This document shows positions 25,121 through 36,776 of a DNA stretch of 64,000 nucleotides, one piece after another. The position numbers were made by a program, and so were the translations under genes. Every line of letters starts with the position of its first letter. Positions within the stretch are counted from its first letter, which is position 1. The stretch lies in NCBI GenBank assembly GCA_009760885.1, contig CM019717.1, positions 47,198,866 to 47,262,865 on the forward strand, read 5' to 3'. This stretch comes from Achatina immaculata (lineage: Eukaryota > Mollusca > Gastropoda > Stylommatophora > Achatinidae). A model generated the notes under the pieces. The model was given only the letters and a program-made list of their open reading frames with translations. It ran no database searches and was not told the DNA's origin.

Positions 25121-25271
25121 ACTATCTATCTATCCATCCATCCATCCATCCATCCATCCATCCATCCATCCATCCATCCATCCATCCATCCATCCATCCA
25201 TCCATCCATCCATCCATCCATCCATCCATCCATCCATCCATCCATCCATCCATCCATCTATCTATCTATCA
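25121..25271. repeat. (ATCC)n microsatellite
   Basis: About 35 ATCC units with CTAT units at both edges. The IHPS-type ORFs across it are translation artefacts. Confidence 0.98.
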
Positions 25272-25478
25272 TCTGTCTTCCTAGGACATATGGGACAACG
25301 GACAGCTTATAGCAAGAGATTTCCACTTTGTCCTTTGCCATACTGGCTGTATCTCACGCAAGTCCTTTGTTTACCAGCGTTTTCTTTGCTGTACGTCTTC
25401 GCGTCTCTTTAGTAACACATGAATAATTAGTGTATAACTATACACGAAGCCACTGCAGTAAAGCTGTGATACCAAAGC

Positions 25479-25880
25479 GTATAAACTAGGAAAAAAGTAG
25501 GAACAGCTTTATTACTTAACGAAAACACAGTTGTGACGTTTCGGTGTGAATCCTACTCATACAAAAAACCGCACAGGACGAAGGAATAGAGAGAGAAGAT
25601 AAAGTATAAATTCACATGAATGCTATGCAAAGAATACGAATGGGAAAAATTAGAGTAAAATAAAATAAAATTTTTTAAAAAATCAATTGAGCTATCGTGC
25701 TTTATTTTACTCTAATTTTTTTTCCATTCATATTTGCTACATAGCATTTATGTGAAGTTATACTTTATCTTCTCTCTCTATTTCTTCGTCCTTTATGATT
25801 AATGTTCGCACCGAAACATCAAAACCGTGTACTCGTTAAGTAATAAAGCTGTTCCTACTCCCCCCCCCCCAGTTTATACA
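25479..25880. mobile_element. 402-bp foldback element with long inverted repeats
   Basis: The left arm (25479-25664) and right arm (25701-25880) are reverse complements over most of their ~180 bp, separated by a 36-bp loop. Shared landmarks are gtataaact at the outer ends, gtaggaacagctttattact, agagagaagataaagtata and ttagagtaaaataaa next to the loop. The arms differ by scattered substitutions, and the right arm has gained a C run. No ORF is present. This fits a non-autonomous foldback or palindromic MITE. The superfamily is unknown because I see no clear target duplication. Confidence 0.85.
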
Positions 25881-26209
25881 CGTCTCTTTAGTTTCTTTTA
25901 CCTATGTCTCTTACTCAGCCCACTTCAAAGATTTTCCAGGTAAGGATTCCTCTGTCATTTCTCACAGTGTGGCCAGTCCATCACCACGTTCTCTATTCAG
26001 CCACCACTGACAATGGTATCATACTTTCTTGTGTCACTAAATAAAAAAAAACTGTGAAGCTGTGGTGAAGAGAGACACAAACGCGCCATGCTTACAGCAT
26101 CTTAGTGGATGTCTTTTCACGGTGTAGTCACGTGGGTTGAGAAAACCAATGTCGTGTCCGAAACTGATGCCAACATTTTGCTATTAGCCCCCCCCCCCCC
26201 ATTTCTTTC

Positions 26210-26258
<49 letters not shown>

Positions 26259-27302
26259 GCTATACACGGAAGTCAAAGTATCCTCATCATTATCCAGCAT
26301 AATTCTCACAGAAAACCAAAGAATCATCACACGCGCATCTACTTCTTCATTCACAGAAGCACCGGTAGATCACCTTTTTTTTTTTTTGTCCGGCCAAGAA
26401 CTGATCAGTGCAAAATACTTAGCCATTCGTATAATCTAGACTTAAGAGTATCATATTTAAAATGTCCCCGTGGGCCGAATCTAGGTCACATGTTTGTGAC
26501 ACACTTGCTGACGACAGTCCGGGCTAATTATTGCGGTTCTTTGACATGGGTTACTCAAGCTCGTGTTCTTGACTTTTGACTGTGCATTTGCCGTCTGGGG
26601 CAACCTTGGCTGGGAAGTAACTGAAACCACTCAGTTTTCTCCTGTGCCTTTGTGTATAGTAGAATCCTGCACGTTGCATTTTCGCGCTTAAAAAAAATAT
26701 TTTAATGGATATTATCACTGATTTTGTTTGTTTGTTTGTTTGTTTGTTTGTTTTGTTGCTGCAGAGCTCTGACTCTCTTCTTGCTGGTTTCTTTAATGAT
26801 CTTTCTTATCAGCTTGTGTAGACAGCGTTCTTATCTATGTTAACCAACAACTCGATATAACTGATGCTTCGTCCTCACATTTTCTTCATATTTACATCTT
26901 TATTCCCTTTCAAGATCTTTTTCATGTTTTGAACGGAAAAAAAAGTCAGAAGGGGGGAAAGAATACTTATTAGAATTATTGGCAGTGACTGTAGCCTTTG
27001 CCCATTCTATTAACAGTAACACATTTCACCAGAGTCTGCTGAAGAAGTGGCAAAGGCTGTCACCCGAAGACATAATCTGCCAATGAAATCTTCACTGAAG
27101 ACATTTCCATAACATAAAATTCGGTTCCCTTGCGTCTAGTAAAATATGTTTTTTTTTCTTTTCTCTTCACTTGTATCGGTAGAATCTTCTTTGAATGAAG
27201 CGTTGTATGATGCCACTGATGTAAAGTCCAGAAGTATACACAAAAATAAACACCGTGCATGGATGTATACATGTATTCCTACTGCTTTTTTGAGATGCCC
27301 AA
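25881..27302. other. No gene recognised; microsatellites
   Basis: Contains a C run (about 26188-26199), (CT)n at 26208-26252 and (TTTG)n at about 26725-26752. A 156-codon plus frame (26109-26579) runs through the CT tract and has no domain. Confidence 0.45.
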
Positions 27303-27950
27303 CTTTGAAAACAAAATCCAGCGAGTTATAGAATTCAAGTATCTTGGCTGTATGTTTACAGAAGATGGGAAGCTTGATACATAAAATGAAGTTAGAACAC
27401 AAAGGGCAAATGTCGTTATATACCAGCTATCCCCGCTGCTTTCTCACCCTAACATACCACTCGAAACCAACAGACAACCAATTAATAGCTTATTCATAAC
27501 AACGTTGTGCTACCAATGCCATACATGGGCAGTAATCAAGAAAACAGCAAAGTAAAACATCCACATGTGAAATGAGATGCCTAAGAAAAGCAGCAAACGT
27601 CACTAGCAAGTATAAGCTAAGAAATAACGACATAAGCCAATTGGTAGGAACTACATCGTGCCTACGGTACATAGAAAAACAAAGAATTAAGTGGTCTGGC
27701 CGCTGAGAATGACACATATACAACCAGCCGAAAGGGCCTTCAACCAAAGAATTACAGGACACGGATCAAGAGGAAGACCTCGAAAAAGATGGACAGATGG
27801 TGTTATAGAAACACTTGCGAATTACGGCACGAGCATCACTGAGGCCACTCATATGGCTCCAAAAAAAAAAAACACCAGCTCCCCCCGACACCTCACGGTA
27901 TAAGAGAAAGAATAAAGTAAGTAAGAAAATAAATAAGTATGTAAGTAAAG
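27303..27950 (+). mobile_element. LINE-C copy with (AAGT)n tail
   Basis: Plus-strand LINE fragment. It starts at a VIEFKYLGCMFTEDGKLD segment (about 27330) and continues through TLCYQCHTWAV (about 27510). The open frame 27691-27903 carries RMTHIQPAERAFNQR, then GHGSRGRPRKRWTDG and ITEATHMAP. Stops and frameshifts break the middle. It aligns with 18783-19430 throughout and keeps the GRPRKRW motif that the other copy has lost. The 3' end is followed by repeated aagtaagt/aaataagtatgtaag. Confidence 0.87.
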
Positions 27951-28194
27951 TGCAATCGAGTGTCAAAGCTTCAAAGATGGTCTGCATATGTCTCAAAGGG
28001 CGATGGAAAACCAGAAGTAATCATCTAACCAGGCAACCACCGAACCAAGCATCCATCCAAGCAACCACGCAACCAAACACCGACCCACTCAACCAAGCAA
28101 CCACCCAACCAAGAAAACACATTTTTCTCTAACTCACAAAGAAAGCGGCCAGCCGTTTTTCTTCGTATTCTTCTTCTGGAAAGTCAACACTACA
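27951..28194. other. CCAA-rich spacer
   Basis: An imperfect aaccaagcaacca-type run at about 28025-28120; no gene seen. Confidence 0.5.
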
Positions 28195-28660
28195 AGCAAC
28201 GAGCAACATCTACGCAGAACAGAATACGTAGTCTTATTTAGACTAAGAACAGGCAGATACGACAGCAAACTATAATCTACAACCGAACATATTGGAAAAA
28301 CAGGCAGTTAAATAGTAAGTTAAAAATAGTACAGTACATCTTGCGGAGAATCAGACATGACAGCAACACATATCATATAAGCGGACTCAGTGAGAGCGGG
28401 GCCCAGCCAGTGCACTGGTCCAGGGCCCGCAGGGCTTCCCCTTTTCTTAAGGAAGGACCTGCAGTGGATGAAAACAGAATGGCTTATGAATACAGTGAGC
28501 GAAGAGGGACAGTTTTGCACTATCTTCCACAATTCTACTCGGAGACACTGTCTACAAAATTGCATGCTGTATGAAGAACTTAAGAAACAGCTGTGGTTCT
28601 CCGATGTCCCAGTAAAATAAAAAGTTATCTGAGACATCAAATACCTGCAAATAACATCAA
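28195..28660 (+). mobile_element. Jockey-like LINE, extreme C-terminus (decayed)
   Basis: Two separated blocks match the C-terminal end of Jockey/CR1-type ORF2 proteins. VLFRLRTGRYDSKL near 28230 corresponds to the LRTGHxRL motif. HCLQNCMLYEELKKQLW at about 28540-28595 corresponds to the H..Q.CP....LR...W motif. Between them lies about 250 bp that does not follow the family, either an insertion or severe decay. Weak similarity continues for a few codons after the stop at 28620. Recognition rests on short motifs, so confidence is moderate. Confidence 0.55.
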
Positions 28661-31371
28661 AATGTATATCTAAGGCCAAAATATCGACATCTGAGAAAGC
28701 AGCAAAAAAGAGAACTGCTCTTTGGACTATGATAGATGTAGCTCAGTTATGAAACATCAGTTCGATGTGATACTCTTGAAGCTGGTTTTCTCAAGGCAAA
28801 GCCACCTTCTGTTAACACTCGTTCTGCCATGTTTCTGTGGCTGCTCCTGGCAAACTATCAGACAGTAAACGCGCTGGATAAAGAAACATGGGTTAGCTAG
28901 AAGGCGGTGCGTAAGAGAGCCAAGCAGCGGTTATTCCACTGTGTGCGTGCGTGCGTATGTGTTTTTTTTCCTCTGCTTATACAAAAAAAAAAGTTAGCAT
29001 CGTTCAGAAACAAACATTGTACATTTTGGGTTAACACATGCGTGCAAGTAAAGAAGTCCGACAGATATTACGTGCTTATGCTTTTTCTGCTGTTGATCCA
29101 CGATGGGTGGTATAATGTACTTCCTGCCATATAACACACACTCCCCCTCCCCCCTTCCCTCCACCAGATCCAACACTCACCTTGCGTCTTATACCCCGGT
29201 AGTTTAGTCCTGGGTAAACCTTGAGCTAAAGGTTACCGTTACTAGACTAACACTTAAACACCGTATGTTTAGCTCATTAGTCTTCTCATACGTAGATATG
29301 TATACGGCGCCAACATCACTGACCAAAAAATGGCGTCATTCTCAGTCTCACATGTATTCGGTATATGAATTTTCAGTAGTAGACGGTTAATGTTATTTGC
29401 TGATGTATATGAAGAAAGTGGCAGTAGCTGGTAATGAAACAAACCTGAGGGAAGGAAAAGCCCGGGGGAGTGTGATACCCACCGTGGGACCCGTGACTCA
29501 ATGTGCTTTTTCTACAGTGCCTTCGGAAAGTCTGTGTGCACTAGCCAAGTACTGTCACTGTGATATGTTTAACAACCGATGCGGAACCACATTTGGACGC
29601 CATTATTTGCATTATAATAAGCGGCATGATTTCTCTCACTATATTTTGATTGGTTAGCTGTCACACTTTTCACATTCTGTTTATTTGTTAGAACAAGTGG
29701 GAATGTTAATTGTTGCCTTTTTTTTTTTTGAAAATTCACCAAGTTTACAATGTTTTGTTTTTTTTTTAGTGTTGTGAAGCATTTACTCATATAAAGGTTA
29801 TCCATATTTTCTGGAGAAAAAAGTTCTTTTGCATTTAAAGTACATAGCTACCATACAGATATGAAACTTTTCTAAGTATCTGGGTCCTCATGCTTTAGTT
29901 AACCTCTGTTACATACCAATGCGTCTTATATGGCCAGAAATATGGTAAATCTACGCAGCCGAACTAGACTATAAACTATAGGTGCCACTCTGTGTGGGTG
30001 TAGACATATCTGTGATCAAGCTGGCCAAGACAGGCAAGAGTGCGATAAATGAATCCAGCGTTCGATAAGATCACTCAACTAACATGGCCGCTTTCGCCCA
30101 ATGCCAAGAACAACACAGAGGGTAAAAGATAACAGAAAATCCGCTAGGAGCCATAACTAGGGAGTGGAAGAGCAGGGCAGAGAAAATTCTCCTCTCTTTC
30201 TTTAAAAGGTCAAAATTTTGGCTGAGATATGCTGAGGAATACTTTGTCATTACTACATACATCCACAGAAAAACCTAGTCAAGATATTGTTCTCCACATC
30301 TGACTATGTCGAGCTTGTTGAACAGCCTGCACTTTAGCTACACCGGATCCAAGAGGCAAGGATATCCATTTAGTACAGTCCTCATTTCAGAGAACCGAGA
30401 GATTATAAGTTTTTTTTTTAATCAAGACGTCAACTAAAAAAAACAACATTATCCAACTGTCAATAAAGGTTATCAGTAACAATAAAAGATTGAAAATGGA
30501 GGGATAGGGGAGTGGTGTTTACGAACAGGATGTCCCATTCTTGATTGGGGGCACGTGATACAAGAATTCTACCACCTGCTACATTCACATCTCCCCTGCG
30601 GTCCACGTCGATCCATCTTAATGTAACGTTGTTTGATTAAGCTGACTGCTCGTAGGACCACAACTGAGCTCATATCAGAAACCGGATTAAAATATCCGAG
30701 AGAGTACGACCAAAAAGAAACATAATTGTGTAGTTCTTTCGCTCTTTCTGGACAAATAGGCCAAAAAGGGAGCTCCTCAGTTTGTATGTGTCAGCTAAGT
30801 AAAGTAAAATATACGACACAGCAAAGGCATTCACGTGTATGGCTTTGATTTTGTGTCAAGAAGCACACAGATTTAAAGTACTCGTTTGTTTAGATACTCA
30901 TGTAAACAAGACACTGTGTTTAATGTGTGCATGCGAGTTTACGTATGAACAGGCTGTAGTGGGGTATGCGTGTATGCGTATCTTATAAACAAGCTAAAAT
31001 GAGTAATGTGTAATTTCATGAACATATACGATACGACTGATCTTTGTGTTTACATTGCGCAGTGAAACCGCATGCTGTACTTGCGCTTATATGTACAGGC
31101 GTTCTGGCATTTAGAGGGGATGAGTCACGTGGGGTCAGGTGTTTTCTGCAGCCAATAAACCTGTGATTTTGTACTTCCTCGACACCAGAACATGGAAAAT
31201 TAAGTGCAGAATTTCACACGCCTAGTCGAATGTTGCAAATGTTGGCACTCTAAAATCTGCATGTTTCACTACATTACGGTTTGCTAAGTTGTCGTTTCGC
31301 AAAGTTTTAAAGGGAGTTCACAAAAAATACACGGAAAAAAATACAATGTGATTTTAGATAAGTATAAACTT
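28661..31371. other. No gene recognised (2.7 kb)
   Basis: The longest spacer without a clear family. A gcgtctta motif appears at 29183 and 29921, the latter followed by tatggccagaaatatggtaa. That resembles termini of some DNA-transposon MITEs, but no partner terminus was found. Plus frame 29397-29657 (86 codons) is less AT-rich than average and has no domain. (GT) and A/T runs are minor. Confidence 0.4.
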
Positions 31372-31404
31372 TGTATTGAAGGTAGATAGAAGTATATGGT
31401 TCAG

Positions 31405-31442
<38 letters not shown>

Positions 31443-31500
31443 GGCAGAAAGAATGAGGAAAGTGGGCAGAAATCAGAATGGCACAAAATGAGATGAAAAC
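31372..31500 (-). repeat. Dispersed repeat G, copy 1, containing (CA)n
   Basis: Flanks of a (CA)n tract (31410-31441) match 46915-47010: atggttcagttttac before it, and agaaagaatgaggaaagtg plus agaatggcacaaa after it. In the other copy the CA tract is replaced by aaaaagat. On the minus strand both copies encode similar peptides (LCHSxF..LSSFFL and CKTEPYTSIY). Confidence 0.75.
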
Positions 31501-31549
31501 ATATTAATGAATAACATACAACAATCCAATATTTCGGCAAAAGCGTTTT

Positions 31550-32089
31550 TCAAAGATCACATACAGAAACAGCACAACAGATAAAAACAAGAAAAATAGA
31601 TGAAACATTTAGCTTTGTGGGTATCCTCCTTGTAAGACAGACGGGCATAAGCAATAAACTTTGGAACGATAACCAATGAATATTGAGGACTTTTATGTCA
31701 CTGCGATCATGACAAGCTTCGTCATAGAAGACTTCTTTGAGACCGACATGACAAGCTTCGTCATAGAAGACTTCTTTGAGACCGACATGACAAGTTTCGT
31801 CATAGAAGACTTCTTTGAGACCGACATGACAAGCTTCGTCATAGAAGACTTCTTTGAGACCGACATGACAAGTTTCGTCATAGAAGACTTCTTTGAGACC
31901 GACATGACAAGCTTCGTCATAGAAGACTTCTTTGAGACCGACATGTTTTAGCTGTTGCAGAGCTTGCTGAAAGTCATTTCGTTGAGCAGTTTCTGCAAGG
32001 ACTAATTCTGCCGATATGATGGGATTAGGAAGCCATTTTTTTTTCCTTTGGGAACTGAGTTGGTTCAAGATTTGGTCGAGCGGGTTCAA
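31550..32089 (-). CDS. Hypothetical ORF with six 13-residue repeats
   Basis: A 179-codon minus frame. The N-terminal ~48 residues (starting MNPLDQILNQLSS, including AELVLAETAQRNDFQQALQQ) have soluble, mixed composition. A 39-bp minisatellite then encodes six HVGLKEVFYDEAC/ETC units. A C-terminal hydrophobic stretch (LLLMPVCL, FLVFICCAV) follows. The frame stays open through unique sequence on both sides of the repeat, which is more than most repeat ORFs here do. The plus strand is open too (91 codons). No promoter, splice site or homology is visible, so this may be chance. Confidence 0.25.
   Translation of the reverse strand: MNPLDQILNQLSSQRKKKWLPNPIISAELVLAETAQRNDFQQALQQLKHVGLKEVFYDEACHVGLKEVFYDETCHVGLKEVFYDEACHVGLKEVFYDETCHVGLKEVFYDEACHVGLKEVFYDEACHDRSDIKVLNIHWLSFQSLLLMPVCLTRRIPTKLNVSSIFLVFICCAVSVCDL
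31708..31941. repeat. Minisatellite, 39-bp unit, 6 copies
   Basis: Six units start with catgacaag at 31708, 31747, 31786, 31825, 31864 and 31903. They are identical except for an aagctt/aagttt toggle in the order C, C, T, C, T, C. Both strands are open in one frame through the array. Confidence 0.95.
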
Positions 32090-32299
32090 AATTTGGTCCT
32101 ATTAACAGGATTAAACGGCCGTTTGTTTCTTCTTTTCGTGGGACCTGAGTCGGTTCAAGATCTGATCCTTTACCTGCTCTGGGAAGCCAACATAAAAACG
32201 GGTACATGACGCATGTGTTAGGGAAACAAAGGATGCAGCACTGAGACCAGGACCACTACATTTGGAAGTTGAGGAGAAAAAAAAAGACAATGCATTCAA
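31942..32299. other. Spacer with a short direct repeat
   Basis: A segment around gag(t/c)(t/c)ggttcaagatctggtcc occurs at about 32055-32080 and again at about 32145-32170, about 90 bp apart. Otherwise no gene is visible beyond the start of the hypothetical minus ORF. Confidence 0.5.
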
Positions 32300-32640
32300 A
32301 GAAAAAGATTGAATGTGTGTGTGTGCATGTGCGAGAAAGAGAGAGAGGGGGGGGGCGAATATATGAGACAAAGAGTGAATGTGCGTGTGCGTGTGAGAGA
32401 GAGAGAGAGAGGCGAATATATGAGAGAAAAAGTGAATGTGTGTGTGAGAGAGAAGGTGAATGTGTGTGTGTGAGAGAGAGAGAGAGAAAGAGTGAATGTG
32501 TGTATGTGTGAGAGAGAGAGGCGAATGTATGAGAGAAAGAGTGAACGTGTCAGAGAAAGAGTGAACGTGTGTGAGAGAGAGAGAGAGTGTGTGTGTGTGT
32601 GTGTGAGTGAATGTGTGGCAGAAAGAAAGATTGTCAGAGT
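32300..32640. repeat. (GT)n/(GA)n compound low-complexity tract
   Basis: Alternating blocks of GTGTGT, GAGAGA and gaatgtgtgt/gcgaatatatgag. Semi-regular recurrence of gagtgaatgtg suggests local duplications. ORFs across it are artefacts. Confidence 0.93.
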
Positions 32641-32750
32641 ACATAAATATAGAGTAAAGAACATCAGCTTCGACGCTAAGTAAAACATAAGAAGGTGGAT
32701 CGATTGTCTCCTAGGACCAGAAAGAAGAGAATTTGGGCTGACAGAAGAAA

Positions 32751-33392
32751 TGAACTGAGTTTCAGTGAACAATAAAGTCAGCGTAGACTTGGAGCAGAAT
32801 ATCTTCTAGGAACTAAGTTTTAGCGAACAATAAAGTCAGCGTAGACTTGGAGCAGAATATCTTCTAGGAACTAAGTTTCAGCGAACAATAAAGTCAGCGT
32901 AGACTTAGAGCAGAATATCTTCTAGGAACTAAGTTTCAGCGAACAATAAAGTCAGCGTAGACTTGGAGCAGAATATCTTCTAGGAACTAAGTTTTAGCGA
33001 ACAATAAAGTCAGCGTAGACTTGGAGCAGAATATCTTCTAGGAACTAAGTTTCAGCGAACAATAAAGTCAGCGTAGACTTAGAGCAGAATATCTTCCAGG
33101 AACTAAGTTTCAGCGAACAATAAAGTCAGCGTAGACTTGGAGCAGAATATCTTCCAGGAACTAAGTTTCAGCGAACAATAAAGTCAGCGTAGACTTAGAG
33201 CAGAATATCTTCCAGCAAATAAGTTACAGCGAACAAAGTCAGCGTAGACTTAGAGCAGAATATCTTCCAGGAAATAAGTTACAGCGAACAATAAAGTCAG
33301 CGTAGACGTAGAGCAGAATATCTTCCAGGAAATAAGTTACAGCGAACAAAGTCAGCGTAGACTTGGAGCAGAACATCTCCCAGGAAGAACTT
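32751..33392. repeat. Minisatellite, 58-bp unit, ~11 copies
   Basis: Units begin ggaactaagtttcagcgaac. Variants (cttgg/cttag, tctag/tccag, tttcag/tttag/ttacag) define subtypes that alternate in the first part of the array. Two late units lack aat in the acaataaag segment. Confidence 0.95.
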
Positions 33393-33527
33393 CAGTACCA
33401 GATGGAAGATAATAGATGTGAGTTGATGAGATAGTTTTTCGTTTGTACATTATGAGCCCCTCTGTGTGATGAAAAACACACACATACATAAAGGTACACA
33501 TACAAACAAGAGACACTGAGGGTCGGC

Positions 33528-33932
33528 GGGAAAGAGAGAGAGAGAGAGCGGAAGGGAGGGAGAGAGGGAGAAAGAGAGGGAGGGAGAGAGGGAGAAAGAG
33601 AGGGAGGGAGAGAGAGGGAGGCAGAGAAAGGAAGGGAGGAAGAGAGAGGGAGGGATAGAGGGAGGGAGAGAGAGGGAAGTAGGGAGAGAGAGGGAGGGAG
33701 GGAGAGGGAGGGAGGGAGGAAGAGAGAGAGGAGAGAGGGAGAGAGAGGGAGAGAGAGGGAGAGATGGAGAGAGAGGGAGGGAAGAAGAGAGAGAGGGAGA
33801 GAGAGGGAGAGATAGAGGGAGAGAGAGGGAGGGAGGGAGGAAGAGAGAGAGGGAAGGAGAGAGAGGGAGGGAGGGAGGAAGAGAGGGAGGCAGAGAGAGG
33901 AAGGGAAGAGAGAGGAAGGGAGGGAGAGAGAG
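33528..33932. repeat. GA-rich low-complexity tract
   Basis: 400 bp of GAGAGG/GGAGGG. ORFs on both strands are compositional (R/E/G and S/L/P). Confidence 0.96.
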
Positions 33933-35040
33933 CTGGCTGGAGATACTGGCGTGTGCTTGAACTCTGTATTGCATTTTCTCTGCTTCTCTTATTTCTTATT
34001 TCTCTATACGTAAATTCTCACACGTAACGTTCCTCACAAACATGCAGTCGTTCCCCCCCCCCCCCCCCACAGACATTTCTCAAGCACGCAATTATACATT
34101 TGTCACAAACATACAGATATTACGTATATACACACACATTTCTCATAGGCTCAGCACATAAAATACGTGTGCTTCTGGATACATGAATGATCCAGGAACT
34201 GCCTGTCTAAAGTGTGGGAAACCAAGTCCAGCATCCGGCAGCGGGCACATAAAATCTAGATCATTGGCTGCAGATAGCAGGAGGGAGAAAACTGGGCCAA
34301 GTACAGCCTGGAACAAAAATATGCTTTTGGAAGGAGGCGGTGGAAGAGGAGGAGGTGGTGGAGGATGGGCGAGAGGCAGCACGGACGAGTAAAATAATAT
34401 CAGACCAAGAAGAGTTAAGAGCTAAGTGTACGTGTACGTTGTTAGATGGGGGTGGGGTGGGAGGTAAGTGGAGGTAACTAGGGTGTTTATAAGAAAACAA
34501 CGTTCCGAGGAACGGAACGGGCTCATAAGCTGCGGTTGGCATACGATTTATCTGAGATACCAGGACCAGATAACAGCTTCACTTGTGTGTCATGATGGAG
34601 CCACACATATCATAACTTCAGCTTCTAGCATCTTTCGTATACGCTCTCGGGGTAAAAATGCGAAAAAGAAAATGTAGCTGGATATCAGACTCAGACAACC
34701 TGCATGTTTCATTTGCGCGGATACATAGAATTTTACTTGCTTCCTTAAATCGCGGCTCGCTGAATCCGTAGTTCTCTAGGAACATGAAATACTGGAATAT
34801 AAATGAACAAACTGGTGTTGAATAAGAAAAATATGCTTAATCTTGAAAACAATATGCCACGGATTGTATGAAGTATATGATTTAAAAGTCTTCCAGATTA
34901 AAGTTTCTAGTATTTACAACTTTCTAACAATATGAGCAGCTACAGTGGTCATGTTTTATTCATTGTCAATGCGCGCTACATTCACAACATTACCGATTTC
35001 CGAACGGAAGTCCTCTTCTGTTCACATAAGAGTAGTATAT
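33933..35040. other. No gene recognised
   Basis: C run at 34054-34069 and a GGA-rich stretch at 34328-34375. Overlapping frames of 69-93 codons on both strands at 34143-34680 are shaped by these and show no domain. Confidence 0.4.
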
Positions 35041-35279
35041 CCAGAACAACCACAGAGATGTCCTCATGTAGCCCCAGAAGAAGAAGTCCAGAAACACCAC
35101 AGCTATATCTTCATGTAGCCCCAGAAGAAGAAGTCCAGAAACGCCACAGCTATGTCTTCATGTAGCCCCAGAAGAAGAAGTCCAGAAACGCCACAGCTAT
35201 GTCTTCATGTAGCCCCAGAAGAAGAAGTACAGAAACGCCACAGCTATGTCTTCATGTAGCCCCAGAAGAAAAAGTCCAT
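35041..35279. repeat. Minisatellite, 47-bp unit, ~5 copies
   Basis: Units contain ccccagaagaagaagtccag followed by aaacgccacagctatgtcttcatgtag. The first unit is truncated and divergent. Confidence 0.93.
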
Positions 35280-35564
35280 CAATGCCAAATCTGGGAGCCA
35301 ATGGGGCGGGTGCGTACAATGTCTATGAAATAAGCTGGAAAACTAAACATTCCACGTCTTCTATCCGTAAATAACATTCTGTGGTGCATCCACGTATGCT
35401 GCAGTCTTGACCTGACTAAGTAGTGTGACCTGATGATGAGACGTGGCATGAACCCACCAGCATACAGTCACCACGAAGGAGGCGGCGGGTCCATTAGACA
35501 ATGTGGAATGCATATGCATTTTCTGAGCATCACACTCTGTTGTTAAGACGATTAACTATACCAT
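35280..35564. other. No gene recognised
   Basis: Spacer with no supported feature. Confidence 0.4.
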
Positions 35565-35762
35565 AAGAATCATCATCATCATCATCATCAATAAGAGTCG
35601 TGCCGGCAGCCTTTTGATGTCATGCTTTCTCCACGGATATCAATCCTGGATAATTTTCATCAGCTCAGTTGGTGTCTTGTTAAATATGCCGCAGCGGTAG
35701 ACTGCCCATGATTTCTCACACGACGACGACAACGACGACGACGATGATGATGATGATGACGA
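35565..35762 (-). mobile_element. LINE-B-like 3' remnant with ATC and CGA/GAT repeats
   Basis: After (ATC)n at 35567-35590 come gtgccg, gcttt(c)tcca, gatcctg-like and atcagctcagttggtg, which match in order the plus-strand view of the LINE-B 3' end at 60262-60345. About 90 bp are recognisable and highly diverged. A second trinucleotide tract (acg then atg, 35724-35762) lies just beyond. Confidence 0.55.
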
Positions 35763-36776
35763 TACTGATAACTACACGTGCATGTGACAAACTCAGTAGA
35801 CCGTAGATTCAAATAAGATATGTCTGATACCATGCAATGCCATGGAGAAGTTGAACAACGCATTGTCTTACTAACTAATATGCCCTGTGGAAAGTAGAAA
35901 TATCATCGACTATAATTTTTCTTTTTGCCTACTTCTGAAAAATGTATATGTGAATATTTGCAATTTTAATGTCCGAACTTTTTTAAAAAAACTTAATACG
36001 AATATTCTAATTTCGCGGTTATTCGGCCGAATACAAATACGAATATTTGGTACATTCCTGCGTATCATTTTAACTTCATCATACTCATTAGTATTCGGTC
36101 AAAGAACACAAATCTAACAATCTGAAAAAAAGCGTTTCTATTCTGCAGTGAACTAACAGCGGAAATCTTTCTGTATTGTGGTCAGTCAACCACTATCTTT
36201 CTGGCGAATGTTTTTTCAAAACACTGTGTTTTTATATGAGAAATGAGGACTGTGGTAAAACTGGCATTAGTAATATTATGCCTTTCTTATATAAAAAAAA
36301 CTGCTGCATATGGATTATTCATTTTGAGCATATCTGATACTTTTTTTCAACTTCCTTTGCCGACTGTTAAAAAAAAAACCGCTGGTAATATTTTCCAGGA
36401 TGATACAATGGCTGACTGGCATAATCTCGTGTTTACAAACGTGTTTACCACCCTACGAAGCTGCCACATCTTTTGACATACACGTTAATCTTAAACTGGA
36501 CAGTGGAAGCCATTATGCAACGCAAACAACGAGACAAGATATTTAAACATGTGACAAATATTTAAGGCTGAAATTCCGGACAACCTGAATATACCTCTGC
36601 TTGTTTACAAGTGAACCTCGTTACCTTTCACTAACTGAACAATTTATGTAATTTCTGTTTTGGAGGATGTAGCTAGAGATACCTTACTCAACATCTCTTA
36701 GTCAGTTTTTTTCTTTTGGTGTTTGCTTTAAACACTATCGTTTTGTTGGATCTCCAGTATCTGTATAAATGTCCCA
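35763..36776. other. No gene recognised
   Basis: Very AT-rich. A gaata-rich stretch at 36000-36060 is locally self-similar. No ORF of note. Confidence 0.45.

Noticed and set aside
25102..25312. IHPS-repeat ORFs
   Set aside because: Translation of (ATCC)n in several frames.
25479..25880. Hammerhead ribozyme or Penelope-type terminal structure in the foldback
   Set aside because: I looked for the conserved CTGATGA and GAAA core in order and did not see it, and no reverse transcriptase or GIY-YIG frame is nearby.
29180..29960. MITE bounded by two gcgtctta motifs
   Set aside because: The two motifs are in the same orientation, so they cannot be a terminal inverted repeat pair; flanks do not match.
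33450..33974. S/L/P-rich 174-codon minus ORF
   Set aside because: Produced entirely by the GA-rich tract at 33528-33932.
34143..34542. Proline-rich minus ORFs
   Set aside because: Driven by a GGA/GGT-rich patch; frames on both strands overlap and no domain is seen.
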